A stretch of DNA of 64,000 nt from Pseudomonadota bacterium (GTDB lineage: Bacteria > Pseudomonadota > Gammaproteobacteria > Xanthomonadales > Xanthomonadaceae). Numbering within the stretch: the stretch's first letter is position 1; the number at the start of each line of letters is the position of its first letter. Below are positions 25,376 through 35,242 of this stretch, in pieces. Position numbers and translations under genes: made by a program. Where the stretch lies: positions 105,699-169,698 of the forward strand of contig JAEZYE010000024.1 of the NCBI GenBank assembly GCA_023419315.1. The letters are read 5' to 3'. The notes beneath the pieces were generated by a model. The model had not been told where the DNA came from. It was given only the letters and a program-made list of their open reading frames with translations, and did not search any database.

Positions 25376-26887
25376 TTACCGCCGGCCGCCGAAAATGCTG
25401 CCCATGATGCCGCGCAGAATCTGGCGCCCAAGCTGGTTGCCGACCGTACGCGCGGCCTGCTTGGCCATGGTTTCGGCAATGCCCTGGCGGCGCTTGGTGC
25501 CGAACACCGCATCCTTCATCGTCTGGCCGAAACCGCCGCCTTCCGCGTCGTCCTTCGGCGCTTTCACGTCCTTCGCGGGCGGCGCGTTCGCCGCTTCCAT
25601 CGCACTGCCGGCGCGCTGCGCGAGCATTTCCGCCGCGGATTCGCGATCGATGCGCTGATCGTATTTGCTGCTGATCGGGCTGCCGCTGCGCACCTGCTGG
25701 CGTTCGGCATCGGTGATGGCGCCCATGCGGCAACGCGGCGGTGACACCATCGTCTGCTGGACCGCCGAGGGCACGCCTTTTTCCTGCAGCGTGGACACCA
25801 GCGCCTCGCCGGTGCCGAGTTGCGAGATGGCCTGGGCGACGTTGAGCTTCGGATTGGGCACGAAGGTTTCGGCAGCGGTCTTCACCGCTTTCTGATCGCG
25901 CGGGGTGAACGCGCGCAAGGCATGCTGCACGCGGTTGCCGAGCTGGCCCAGGATGTCGTCGGGCACGTCATCCGGGAACTGCGAACAGAAATAGACGCCC
26001 ACGCCCTTGGAACGGATGAGGCGCACGACCTGCTCGATTCGCTGCTGCAGCGCAGCCGGCGCGTCGTCGAACAGCAGGTGCGCTTCATCGAACACGAACA
26101 CCAGTTTCGGCTTGTCGAGATCACCGACTTCAGGCAGCGTTTCGAACAGTTCCGACAACAACCACAGCAGGAAGCTCGAATACAGGCGCGGCTTGAGGAT
26201 CAGTTGCTGCGCGGCGAGGATGCCGATGACGCCACGGCCGTCGGGCGTGGTGCGCATCAGATCCGCCAGTTCCAGCGCGGGTTCGCCGAAGAACATCTCG
26301 CCGCCTTCCTGTTCCAGTCTCAGCAGCGAACGCTGGATCGCGCCGATGGATTGCGCGCTGACCAGGCCGTAGGTGGTGGAAATCGTCTTGCGTTCCTCGG
26401 CGACCAGCCCCAACAGCGCACGCAGATCTTCCAGATCGAGCAACAGCAGGCCGCGGTCGTCGGCCAGCTTGAAGACGATGTCCAGCACGCCGGACTGGGT
26501 GTCATTGAGTTCGAGGATCCGTGCGAGCAGGGTGGGGCCCATTTCGCTGACCGTGGTGCGCACCGGATGTCCGGATTTTCCGTACAGATCCCAGAACAGC
26601 ACGGGATTGGCCTGCGGCGCGTAGTCGGCGATGCCGATCTCCTGCGCGCGCTGGCGCACCTTGTCGCTGCCGTCCCCGGCCACGGCGAGGCCGGCGACAT
26701 CGCCTTTCACGTCGGCGAGGAACACCGGCACACCGAGGCGGGAAAAGCCTTCGGCCAGCGTCATCAGCGTGACCGTCTTGCCGGTGCCGGTGGCGCCGGC
26801 CACGAGGCCGTGGCGATTGCCGAATTTCGGCTGCAGGACGACCGGAATGTCGTCGGTGATGCCCTTGCCCAACAGGATCGGATCCAT
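25376..26887 (-). CDS. HerA-like ATPase, DUF853 family (YjgR-type)
   Basis: This 503-residue protein is a DUF853/helicase HerA-like ATPase. It has Walker A AGATGTGKT at residues 30-38, Walker B LVFVFDEAHLLFDD near residue 250, and a sensor-like VYFCSQFPDDVPDDILGQLG with the Arg-finger region VQHALRAFTPRDQKA. HerA relatives pump or translocate DNA, but the cellular role of the YjgR/DUF853 branch is not established. The C-terminus (about residues 400-503) is Ala/Gly-rich with a glycine-rich end (QILRGIMGSIFGGRR). The start ATG gives MDPILLGKG, a typical family N-terminus. Confidence 0.9.
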   Translation of the reverse strand: MDPILLGKGITDDIPVVLQPKFGNRHGLVAGATGTGKTVTLMTLAEGFSRLGVPVFLADVKGDVAGLAVAGDGSDKVRQRAQEIGIADYAPQANPVLFWDLYGKSGHPVRTTVSEMGPTLLARILELNDTQSGVLDIVFKLADDRGLLLLDLEDLRALLGLVAEERKTISTTYGLVSAQSIGAIQRSLLRLEQEGGEMFFGEPALELADLMRTTPDGRGVIGILAAQQLILKPRLYSSFLLWLLSELFETLPEVGDLDKPKLVFVFDEAHLLFDDAPAALQQRIEQVVRLIRSKGVGVYFCSQFPDDVPDDILGQLGNRVQHALRAFTPRDQKAVKTAAETFVPNPKLNVAQAISQLGTGEALVSTLQEKGVPSAVQQTMVSPPRCRMGAITDAERQQVRSGSPISSKYDQRIDRESAAEMLAQRAGSAMEAANAPPAKDVKAPKDDAEGGGFGQTMKDAVFGTKRRQGIAETMAKQAARTVGNQLGRQILRGIMGSIFGGRR

Positions 26888-27048
26888 GGCGCGCTCTCTT
26901 GCTGAAGTCGGGCGATTCTAGCGGGCGGCACGCCGTTGCGACTCATCGTGGCCGCTGAAGCGCACTCCATTCTGTTCACGCGTTCACTTGCTGCTGGCGG
27001 GCGTGCGCCAGTAACCTCGCCGGACTTCCGTCTGGTGTCTGGCTGCTG

Positions 27049-28629
27049 ATGTCCGCTTCCCCGCTTCCGCGTTTCACGTGGCCGTTCGTGGCCGCGCTCC
27101 TGTTCATCCTGCTGGCGCCGTCGGCGCACGCGCAACGCGTCTCCGCACGTGATCGCGCCGCGATCGATGCACTGAATGGCCGCATGGCCGCCGCCGAGAA
27201 GCGCTATCGCGAAGGCCTCAGGCAGATCGCAAACAGCGACGCAAAAGGCACGGCCGAGACCGACGCCGCGCTGGAGGACATGGAAGACGTGCTGGATGCC
27301 TGCATCAAGCAGAAGGGCTGCCAGGTGCATACGCTGCTGGCCACCTACAAGCGATTGCTGAAGAGCAGCGTGGACGGCGTGGATGCGCTGGAAACCGAGG
27401 GCGAAGACACGGCCGGCATGGATCCGCTGGATGACGGCACCGATCACTCGCCGCTTTCGCAGCAGATTCCCGAAGCGCAGCGCGCGGCGGACCTGCTGAA
27501 CGATCAGCGGCACGCGTTCGACAAGATGGTCGAGTACAACCCGGCGGTGCAGGCCGGCATCCGCCGCTGGTTGACCGACATGCGGCCAGCGCTGATGACC
27601 AGCTACGAGAACTACCGCAACATGCGCAACGAGCTGTATCCCAACTGGGAGCGCAGCTCGCTGCCGGAGGCGCTGCTGTTCGGCATCATGGCGAAGGAAT
27701 CCAACGGACGCGTGCACGCCACTTCGCGCGCGGGCGCGGCCGGGCCCTTGCAGTTCATGTACGCGACCGGGCAGCGCTTCGGCATCGGTCCGGACGGCAC
27801 CGGCTTCGACACGCGCTATGACCCGGCCTCTTCCGGCCAGGCCAGCGCGCGCTACATGAACGAGCGCATGCGCGAGCTCAACAACAACATCGAATTCGCG
27901 CTTGCGGCGTACAACGGCGGCGAAGGCCGCGCCGCGCGCATCTATCGGCAGTATCCGGGCCGCAGCTTCTGGGAAGAGGTCGTCTACAGCCAGTTCCCCG
28001 GCGAAACGCGCGACTACGTGCCGATGGTGATCGCGGCGGCGTGGCTGTTCCTGCATCCGAAGCAGTACGGCATCGAATTCCCGAAGGTCAACGTGCAGCC
28101 GACCGGCCTGCGTCTGCAGCGTGATACCTCGATCTACGAACTGACGATCTGCCTGGGCAACGGCGGCACGCGCGATGGCTTCATGCGCGTGTTGCGCAAC
28201 CTCAATCCGCGCTACGAGCCGGAAGCCTGGATTCCCGCCGGCACGACGCTGAAGGCGAACACGCGCATCGCCACGCTCTACACGCGGCACTGCGTGAACG
28301 GGGCGCGCGCGGATCTTGCGCGTACGCTGGTCCGCGCCGATCCCTCCGCCGCGATCATCCGCTCGACGGTGTCCGGCAGCGTGGCGGTGGGCGACGTGAC
28401 CCCCATCGAAGGCGTGCCGACCACGGTGGCGACCGGTGAACCCAAGCCGGCGCAGCCGAAAGCGCGTCAGGCCCGCGAATACCGCGTCGCCAAGGGCGAT
28501 ACGCTCGGCCGCATCTCGCAGCGTTACCAGTGCGATCTCAAGCAACTCGCACGGGCGAACGGCATCAAGGCGCCGGCCTACAACGTCCGGCCCGGCCAGG
28601 AAATCACCCTGACCAGTTGCAGGAAGTGA
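27049..28629 (+). CDS. Membrane-bound lytic murein transglycosylase D-like protein
   Basis: This exported enzyme cleaves the glycan between MurNAc and GlcNAc. The 526-residue protein has a signal peptide (WPFVAALLFILLAPSAHA, cleavage near residue 27) and a helical N-terminal region. The SLT domain (about residues 195-320) has catalytic Glu217 in MAKESNGRVHATSRAGAAG, followed by GPLQFMYATGQRFG and FALAAYNGGEGRAARIY. One LysM domain lies at the C-terminus (YRVAKGDTLGRISQRYQCDLKQLARANGI), which binds peptidoglycan. No lipobox is seen, so it may be periplasmic rather than lipid-anchored as in E. coli MltD. It diverges from the HerA-like gene and is followed after 4 bp by a YhhN gene. Confidence 0.9.
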   Translation: MSASPLPRFTWPFVAALLFILLAPSAHAQRVSARDRAAIDALNGRMAAAEKRYREGLRQIANSDAKGTAETDAALEDMEDVLDACIKQKGCQVHTLLATYKRLLKSSVDGVDALETEGEDTAGMDPLDDGTDHSPLSQQIPEAQRAADLLNDQRHAFDKMVEYNPAVQAGIRRWLTDMRPALMTSYENYRNMRNELYPNWERSSLPEALLFGIMAKESNGRVHATSRAGAAGPLQFMYATGQRFGIGPDGTGFDTRYDPASSGQASARYMNERMRELNNNIEFALAAYNGGEGRAARIYRQYPGRSFWEEVVYSQFPGETRDYVPMVIAAAWLFLHPKQYGIEFPKVNVQPTGLRLQRDTSIYELTICLGNGGTRDGFMRVLRNLNPRYEPEAWIPAGTTLKANTRIATLYTRHCVNGARADLARTLVRADPSAAIIRSTVSGSVAVGDVTPIEGVPTTVATGEPKPAQPKARQAREYRVAKGDTLGRISQRYQCDLKQLARANGIKAPAYNVRPGQEITLTSCRK

Positions 28630-28633
28630 TGCG

Positions 28634-29305
28634 ATGACACCGCGACCGGCGCGCGCTCTGGCTTCCACCACAGCGCCGATCGTCATCCTCGGTGCAGCGC
28701 TGGCCATTGCGGGCGCGGAAATCTCCGGCCTCACCGCGCTGCACTACGTCTTCAAGCCGCTGACCACGCTGCTGATCCTGTGGGTGGCGGCGCGCGCGGC
28801 GGATGCCGAACCGGTCTACCGGCGTGCCGTGGTGATCGGCCTGTTGCTGTCGCTGGCCGGCGATGTGTTCCTGATGCTGCCCGGCGACTGGTTCGCGTTC
28901 GGGCTGGGCAGCTTCCTGCTCGCGCATCTGGCCTACCTGTCTGCGCTGCGCCGGCGGGCGCGCTGGTTCCGGCCGCTGTGGCCATTGTTCGCCTACGCAC
29001 TGATTGCCGGCGCCGTGCTCGCGTTCCTGTGGCCGCATGTGCCCGCCGGACTGAAAGCGCCCGTGGCCGTCTATGTAGTCGCTCTGGCCGGCATGGCGGC
29101 GCAGGCGGCATGCGTCTGGCGCGTGCGTCCGCATCGCGCCACCGTCCTTGCGGCCTTCGGCGGCGCCTGTTTCGTGTTGTCCGATGCGGTGCTCGCCATC
29201 GACCGCTTTGCCGGCGGCGTGCCGTACGCAACGGCCATCGTGCTGATCAGCTACTGGACGGCGCAGTGGTGCATCGCGCGGTCGGTACTGCGGGTCGCGC
29301 GCTGA
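28634..29305 (+). CDS. Lysoplasmalogenase-like (YhhN/TMEM86 family) membrane protein
   Basis: This 223-residue integral membrane protein has about seven or eight predicted helices (for example IVILGAALAIAGAEISGL, LTTLLILWVAARAA and AVVIGLLLSLAGDVFLMLPG). It carries the family motif GDVFLMLPGDWFAFGLGSFLLAHLAY with conserved Asp and His. YhhN/TMEM86 members hydrolyse the vinyl-ether bond of lysoplasmalogens in animals and some bacteria; whether this organism makes plasmalogens is unknown, so the substrate is inference. It starts 4 bp after the transglycosylase stop and is convergent with psd. Confidence 0.88.
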   Translation: MTPRPARALASTTAPIVILGAALAIAGAEISGLTALHYVFKPLTTLLILWVAARAADAEPVYRRAVVIGLLLSLAGDVFLMLPGDWFAFGLGSFLLAHLAYLSALRRRARWFRPLWPLFAYALIAGAVLAFLWPHVPAGLKAPVAVYVVALAGMAAQAACVWRVRPHRATVLAAFGGACFVLSDAVLAIDRFAGGVPYATAIVLISYWTAQWCIARSVLRVAR

Positions 29306-29312
29306 CGCGGCG

Positions 29313-29331
29313 GCGCCCGCATCCCGGGCGC
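29313..29331. terminator. Possible hairpin terminator between the YhhN gene and psd
   Basis: A 7-bp perfect stem, GCGCCCG / CGGGCGC, with a 5-nt loop, in the 45-bp gap between convergent genes. There is no T-tract on either side, so it may only be a transcript-end stabilising hairpin. Confidence 0.4.
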
Positions 29332-29350
29332 ACGCGCGTGGCGAGGATGC

Positions 29351-30196
29351 TCAGTGGTCCAAGCGCGCCAGCGCCTGTCCCAGGCGCACCGGCGATTCGG
29401 CTTTCAGCGCCGGATCGAGCGTGGCCACGCCCGGCGGCAGCAGCACGATGACGGTCGAACCGTAATTGAAGCGCGCCATCTCGGCGAAGCGCTCCAGCGT
29501 GATGTTCCGGCCGCGATAGTCCTTGCGCTGGATGCGATCTCCGTAGGCCGGGATCTCTTCGCCGCTCCAGACCGTTTCGACGCCTGAAACCAGCAGCGCG
29601 CCGACCATCACCGAGACCATCGGCCCGAAGTCGGTGTCGAAGTGGCAGACCAGCCGTTCGTTGCGTGCGAACAGCCGCGGCACGTGGGCGACGGCGTCGG
29701 TGCCGACGCTGAAGAGACGGCCGGGCACGTGCACGGTTTCGCGCAACGTGCCGCGCCAGGGCATGTGCACGCGGTGGTAGTCGCGCGGTGACAGGTAGAC
29801 CGTGGCGAACAGGCCGTTGCGGAACGGTTCGGCGGCTTCCGCATCGCCCAGCAATTCCGCCGCGGTGAAGGATTGGCCCTTGGCCTGGAAGATGCGCCCA
29901 TCCTCGATGGGACCGCACTGGCTGATGTGGCCGTCGGCGGGCATCAGCAGCGCGCGTGGATCCGGATCCGCCGTGCGTGCGCCGGGTTTCAGCGCGCGGG
30001 TGAAGAAGGCATTGAAGCTCGGATACGCGGTTGCATCCGGCTCTGCCGCTTCGGACAGATCCACGTTGAAACGGCTGACCACCGTGTTGATCAACCACTG
30101 CTTGATCGACGGCGAGGTCGAGTAGGCCAGCCGGCGCGCAAGCGACGACAGCCAGCGATGCGGCAGCACATGGGTCAGCGTGGTGATCGCGCTCAC
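29351..30196 (-). CDS. psd: Phosphatidylserine decarboxylase proenzyme
   Basis: Psd converts phosphatidylserine to phosphatidylethanolamine at the inner membrane. The 281-residue proenzyme is of normal length. The self-cleavage site that yields the pyruvoyl cofactor is Gly246-Ser247-Thr248 (FNYGSTVIVL), and the catalytic segments MPADGHISQCG, YLSPRDYHRVHMP and FARNERLVCHFDTDFGPM are all present. The start is GTG at 30196 (VSAITTLTHVLPHRW, matching family N-termini). It overlaps the stop of the SCO1 gene as GTGA, so psd translation is probably coupled to it. Confidence 0.96.
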   Translation of the reverse strand: MSAITTLTHVLPHRWLSSLARRLAYSTSPSIKQWLINTVVSRFNVDLSEAAEPDATAYPSFNAFFTRALKPGARTADPDPRALLMPADGHISQCGPIEDGRIFQAKGQSFTAAELLGDAEAAEPFRNGLFATVYLSPRDYHRVHMPWRGTLRETVHVPGRLFSVGTDAVAHVPRLFARNERLVCHFDTDFGPMVSVMVGALLVSGVETVWSGEEIPAYGDRIQRKDYRGRNITLERFAEMARFNYGSTVIVLLPPGVATLDPALKAESPVRLGQALARLDH

Positions 30197-30843
30197 TTCG
30201 AAGCCTCCGTCAGCGCCTTCAGATCGGCAGCGATCGCGTCGGGCTGGAATGGCGGACGAATCAGTCCCGCCAGGCGCCCTTGCGGGTCCAGCACCGCGAT
30301 CGCGGACGAATGATCCATCGAGTAATCGTTCGGGTTTTCGTCGAATCCCTTGCCCGGCGCCTTCATGAAGACGAAGCCCAGTGACTTGGCGAAGTTTTCC
30401 AGCGTCGGCACATCGGCGGTGGCGGCCAGCGTGTCGGCATGGAAGGCGTGGGCGTATTCGCCGATGCGTGTGGGTGTATCGCGCTCGGGATCGACCGACA
30501 CGAACAGCACGCGCGGGCGGGTCGTTTCGGGCAGGGCGCGCCACTGGTTCTGCGCGCGCGCGAGTTCGGCCAGCGTGGTCGGGCAGATGTCCGGGCAATA
30601 GGTGAAGCCCAGGAAGACCAGCGTCCAGTGCCCATTGAGCTCGCCGGCCGCCAGCTGGGTGCCGTCCGACTGGCGCAGCGAGAACGCCGGCAGCGGGCGC
30701 GTCTGCGGGAACATCGTCACCGTCTGCAGCGGCGGCCAGTCGGCGCTGGCCTGGCGCGGGCCGAAGTATTTCTGTGCGGCGAACAGCCCGAGTGCGGCGG
30801 CCAGGGCCAGCAGCAGGATGATCCCGACTTTCTTGTTGAACAT
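30193..30843 (-). CDS. SCO1/SenC family copper chaperone
   Basis: This 216-residue membrane-anchored thioredoxin-fold protein delivers copper to the CuA site of cytochrome c oxidase in the known family. It has an N-terminal membrane anchor (GIILLLALAAALGLFAA), the copper-binding TYCPDICPTT with Cys83 and Cys87, and the distal His in YSMDHSSAI. FVSVDPERDTPTRIGEY is also typical. The ATG at 30843 begins MFNKKVGIIL; the open frame upstream is antisense to prmB. No cytochrome oxidase gene is adjacent; the partner downstream is psd, coupled by a GTGA overlap. Confidence 0.93.
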   Translation of the reverse strand: MFNKKVGIILLLALAAALGLFAAQKYFGPRQASADWPPLQTVTMFPQTRPLPAFSLRQSDGTQLAAGELNGHWTLVFLGFTYCPDICPTTLAELARAQNQWRALPETTRPRVLFVSVDPERDTPTRIGEYAHAFHADTLAATADVPTLENFAKSLGFVFMKAPGKGFDENPNDYSMDHSSAIAVLDPQGRLAGLIRPPFQPDAIAADLKALTEASK

Positions 30844-30927
30844 GGGGCAGGGCCTCGCAAGGTGCCGTGGAATGCGCGCCGGCGGACGGCAATGCGCGAA
30901 GGTCCGCCATGATACCGGCGCTGCCCC

Positions 30928-30933
30928 TATAAT
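30928..30933 (+). promoter_or_regulatory. Probable -10 box of prmB
   Basis: A consensus TATAAT, 36 bp upstream of the prmB ATG, in the divergent gap with the SCO1 gene. No clear -35 element is seen. Confidence 0.5.
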
Positions 30934-30969
30934 CGGGAGCCGAACCGGAACGGCCTCCCCACGCCCGCC

Positions 30970-31899
30970 ATGACTGCCGACGCAGCCGCAGAACTGCACA
31001 CCCTCATCGATCTGATCCGCTATGGCGCCAGCCGCTTCAACGAAGCGGGCCTGACCTTCGGCCACAGCTACGACAACGCGATCGACGAGGCCACCCATCT
31101 GGTGCTGCACACCCTGCATCTGCCGCCGGATCTCGGCCCGGCCTACGGCCAGGCGCGGGTCACCGGCGCGGAGAAGGCGAAAGTGCTGGCGCTGTTCCAG
31201 CGTCGCGTCGATGAACGCGTTCCGGTCGCCTACCTGACCGGCGAAGCTTGGTTTGCCGGCCTCAGCTTCAAGAGCGATGCGCGCGCACTGGTGCCGCGCT
31301 CGCCGATCGCCGAACTGATCGAATCCGGCTTCGAGCCGTGGCTCGGCGGCCGCGAAGTGAACCACGCGCTGGACCTGTGCACGGGCTCGGGCTGCATCGC
31401 GATCGCGATGGGCCACTACAACCCCGACTGGCAGGTCGATGGCGTGGACATCAGCGACGATGCGCTCGCGCTGGCCGCCGAGAACAAGGCGCGCCTGCAC
31501 GCGGACAACGTACAGCTGCTGAAGTCCGATCTGTTCGCTGGCCTGTCGGGCAAGCATTACCAGCTCATCGTCACCAACCCGCCGTACGTCACCAACGACG
31601 AAACCGACGCCCTGCCGCAGGAGTATTCGCACGAGCCGGAACTCGGCCTGCGCGCCGGCGACGATGGTCTGGATCTGGTGCTGAGGATCCTGCGCGACGC
31701 GCCGCTGCACCTGAGCCAGGACGGCCTGCTGATCTGCGAGGTCGGCGAATCCGAACACGCGCTGGTGCGCCTGCTGCCGGAAGTCGAATTCGCCTGGATC
31801 GAGTTCAAGGTCGGGCAGATGGGCATCTTCGCGGTCGAATGCGCGGAACTCATCAAGCACAACGCGCACATCCGCGCGCTGGCCGACGCTCGAAAATGA
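30970..31899 (+). CDS. prmB: 50S ribosomal protein L3 N(5)-glutamine methyltransferase
   Basis: PrmB methylates a glutamine of ribosomal protein L3 (Gln150 in E. coli) with SAM. The 309-residue protein has the Rossmann motif LDLCTGSGCIAIAMG, the acidic VDGVDISDDAL that binds SAM, and the catalytic NPPY in LIVTNPPYVTNDETDALP. The N-terminal helical segment with FGHSYDNAIDEATHLVLHTL distinguishes PrmB from PrmC. It is followed by aroC, as is common in gammaproteobacteria, with a 119-bp gap. Confidence 0.96.
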   Translation: MTADAAAELHTLIDLIRYGASRFNEAGLTFGHSYDNAIDEATHLVLHTLHLPPDLGPAYGQARVTGAEKAKVLALFQRRVDERVPVAYLTGEAWFAGLSFKSDARALVPRSPIAELIESGFEPWLGGREVNHALDLCTGSGCIAIAMGHYNPDWQVDGVDISDDALALAAENKARLHADNVQLLKSDLFAGLSGKHYQLIVTNPPYVTNDETDALPQEYSHEPELGLRAGDDGLDLVLRILRDAPLHLSQDGLLICEVGESEHALVRLLPEVEFAWIEFKVGQMGIFAVECAELIKHNAHIRALADARK

Positions 31900-32018
31900 C
31901 GCCGCCCCGCGCCTTCGTTCCCGTTTCATCGCGGTAGCCCGGACGCTTTCCGGCGCATCGCAGGCACGCACCGGCTCCGGCCGGAACGCGTCATCTCCGC
32001 CCCACGCGAGACAGCGCC

Positions 32019-33122
32019 TTGAGCAGCAACAGCTTCGGAAAACTCCTTACCGTCACCACGTTCGGTGAATCGCACGGGCCGGCCATCGGCTGCGTCATCG
32101 ACGGTTGCCCGCCCGGACTGGCGATCGCGCCGGAGGAATTCCGGCCGGATCTGGAACGCCGCGCCACCGGCAGGAGCCGGCATACTTCGGCGCGTCGCGA
32201 AGCCGACGACATCGAAATCCTCAGCGGCGTGTACGAAGGCCTGACCACCGGCACGCCGATCGCGCTGCTGATCCGCAACACCGATCAGCGCAGCAAGGAT
32301 TACGCGAACATCGCGCAGCAGTTCCGCCCGGGCCATGCCGATTACAGCTACTGGCAGAAATACGGCATCCGCGATCCGCGCGGTGGCGGTCGATCCTCCG
32401 CGCGCGAAACGACGATGCGCGTCGCGGCGGGCGTCATCGCCAAGAAGTGGCTGGCGCAGCGTCACGGCGTGATCGTGCGCGGTTATCTGGCGCAGTTGGG
32501 CGAGATCACGCCGCGCGGATTCGACTGGAACGGGGTCGAGGACAACCCGTTCTTCTGGCCGTGCGCCGAACAGGTTCCGGCGCTCGAAAGCTACATGGAC
32601 GCGCTGCGCAAGTCCGGCGATTCAATCGGCGCGCGCGTGAACGTCGTCGCCGATGGCGTGCCGCCCGGCTGGGGCGAGCCGATCTACGGCAAGCTCGATG
32701 GCGATCTCGCCGCAGCGCTGATGAGCATCAATGCGGTCAAGGGCGTGGAAATCGGCGACGGCTTCGCGGCGGTCGCGCAGAAGGGCACGCAGCATCGCGA
32801 TGAAATGACGCCGCAGGGTTTCCTCAGCAATCATGCCGGCGGCATCCTCGGCGGCATTTCCACCGGGCAGGCGGTGACCGCTTCCATCGTGCTGAAGCCG
32901 ACATCGAGCCTGCGCCTGCCGGGTCGGACCGTGGACGCCAGCGGGCAAGCGGTCGACGTGATCACCACCGGTCGCCACGATCCCTGCGTAGGCATCCGCG
33001 CCACGCCGATCGCCGAAGCGATGATGGCGCTGGTGCTGATGGATCACGCGCTGCGCCATCGCGCGCAATGCGGCGATGTCGGCGAGATCACGCCGCGCGT
33101 GCCGGGCCACTTCGATGGCTGA
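32019..33122 (+). CDS. aroC: Chorismate synthase
   Basis: AroC makes chorismate from 5-enolpyruvylshikimate 3-phosphate with reduced FMN, the last step of the shared aromatic pathway. The 367-residue protein has signature segments VTTFGESHGPAIGCVIDGCPP, the RRTHTSARREADD-like stretch (RSRHTSARREADDIEILSG), YWQKYGIRDPRGGGRSSARE and RHDPCVGIRATPIAEAM. The start is TTG at 32019 (encoding MSSNSFGKLLTVTTFG), since no suitable ATG or GTG precedes it in frame. Its end overlaps the next gene by 8 bp. Chorismate feeds the trp genes about 6 kb downstream. Confidence 0.97.
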   Translation: MSSNSFGKLLTVTTFGESHGPAIGCVIDGCPPGLAIAPEEFRPDLERRATGRSRHTSARREADDIEILSGVYEGLTTGTPIALLIRNTDQRSKDYANIAQQFRPGHADYSYWQKYGIRDPRGGGRSSARETTMRVAAGVIAKKWLAQRHGVIVRGYLAQLGEITPRGFDWNGVEDNPFFWPCAEQVPALESYMDALRKSGDSIGARVNVVADGVPPGWGEPIYGKLDGDLAAALMSINAVKGVEIGDGFAAVAQKGTQHRDEMTPQGFLSNHAGGILGGISTGQAVTASIVLKPTSSLRLPGRTVDASGQAVDVITTGRHDPCVGIRATPIAEAMMALVLMDHALRHRAQCGDVGEITPRVPGHFDG

Positions 33123-34119
33123 GCGGCGCAAGGTCTGGGTGTCGCAACCGCTGTTCGACGACATCATCGGCCGGCTCGATGCGTATTTCGATGTGCGCGC
33201 CACGCGCGAGGTCACCGAGTATTCCGCGCCGCAATTGGCGGATCGCCTGCGTGACGCCGCCGGTGCGATCGTCACGCTCAACGAGCGCATCGGCGCTGCG
33301 GAAATCGGCGCGGCAGCGCAGCTGCGCGCCATCGCCAACGTCGGCGTGGGTTACAACAATCTCGACATCGCGGCGCTCGACGCGGCCGGCATCATCGCCA
33401 CCAACACGCCGGAGGTGCTGACCGAAACGACCGCCGATTTCGGTTTCGCGCTGCTGATGGCGACCGCGCGTCGCATCACCGAGGCGGAACGCTTCCTGCG
33501 CGACGGCCGCTGGCAGCAATGGTCCTTCAGCACCCTGCTGGGCGCGGATCTGCACGGCAGCACGCTCGGCATCCTCGGCATGGGGCGCATCGGGCAGGGC
33601 ATCGCGCGACGCGCGGCGGGCTTCGGCATGCGCGTGCGCTACCACAACCGCAGCCGGCTGCCGGCCGAACGCGAGCGCGAATGCGGCGCCGAATACGTCG
33701 ATTTCGCCTCGCTGCTGGCGAGCGTGGATCATCTGATCCTGGTGCTGCCGTATTCGCCGCAGGTGCATCACCTGATCAACGCGGACGCACTGTCGCGCAT
33801 GAAGCCGACGGCCACGCTGATCAACATCGCGCGCGGCGGCATCGTGGATGAGGTCGCGCTGGCCGATGCGCTCGCCAATGGCCGACTGGCCGCCGCGGGA
33901 CTGGATGTCTACGAAGGCGAACCGGCCGTGCGTCCGGAACTGCTGGCGCTGTCGAACGTCGTGCTCACCCCGCACATCGCGAGCGCCAGCCTGGCGACGC
34001 GCCGCGCGATGGTGGACCTGGCCGTGGACAACCTGATCGCCGCGCTCGGCGAAGGCCCGTCCGCCGGTCGGCCGCCGACGCCAATCAATGCCGTCGACCT
34101 GGCCGGAATGAAACGATAG
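33115..34119 (+). CDS. D-isomer specific 2-hydroxyacid dehydrogenase (GhrB-like)
   Basis: This 334-residue NAD(P)-dependent enzyme reduces a 2-keto acid such as glyoxylate, hydroxypyruvate or 2-ketogluconate; the exact substrate is not evident. It has the Rossmann motif GILGMGRIGQGIARRAAGFG with a following RYHNRS stretch that suggests NADP preference. The catalytic residues are Arg in NIARGGIVDE, Glu in VYEGEPAV, and His in LTPHIASASLATR. The ATG at 33115 overlaps aroC by 8 bp; an in-frame upstream Met at 33076 lies deeper in aroC and is less likely. Confidence 0.88.
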   Translation: MAERRKVWVSQPLFDDIIGRLDAYFDVRATREVTEYSAPQLADRLRDAAGAIVTLNERIGAAEIGAAAQLRAIANVGVGYNNLDIAALDAAGIIATNTPEVLTETTADFGFALLMATARRITEAERFLRDGRWQQWSFSTLLGADLHGSTLGILGMGRIGQGIARRAAGFGMRVRYHNRSRLPAERERECGAEYVDFASLLASVDHLILVLPYSPQVHHLINADALSRMKPTATLINIARGGIVDEVALADALANGRLAAAGLDVYEGEPAVRPELLALSNVVLTPHIASASLATRRAMVDLAVDNLIAALGEGPSAGRPPTPINAVDLAGMKR

Positions 34120-34197
34120 GGAGCCACCGGCACGTCCGGAGGTTCCCCGAAACCGAACCCTCACCGCCTTCCGTTTCCCCCATTCCCGTAGAAGACC

Positions 34198-35223
<1,026 letters not shown>

Positions 35224-35228
35224 GTCGC

Positions 35229-35234
35229 TATAGT
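35229..35234 (+). promoter_or_regulatory. Probable -10 box of the fimV-like gene (leaderless start)
   Basis: TATAGT lies 8 nt upstream of the ATG at 35243. The spacing implies a transcript beginning at or next to the start codon. A convincing -35 is not seen. Confidence 0.45.
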
Positions 35235-35242
35235 CGTCGCCG

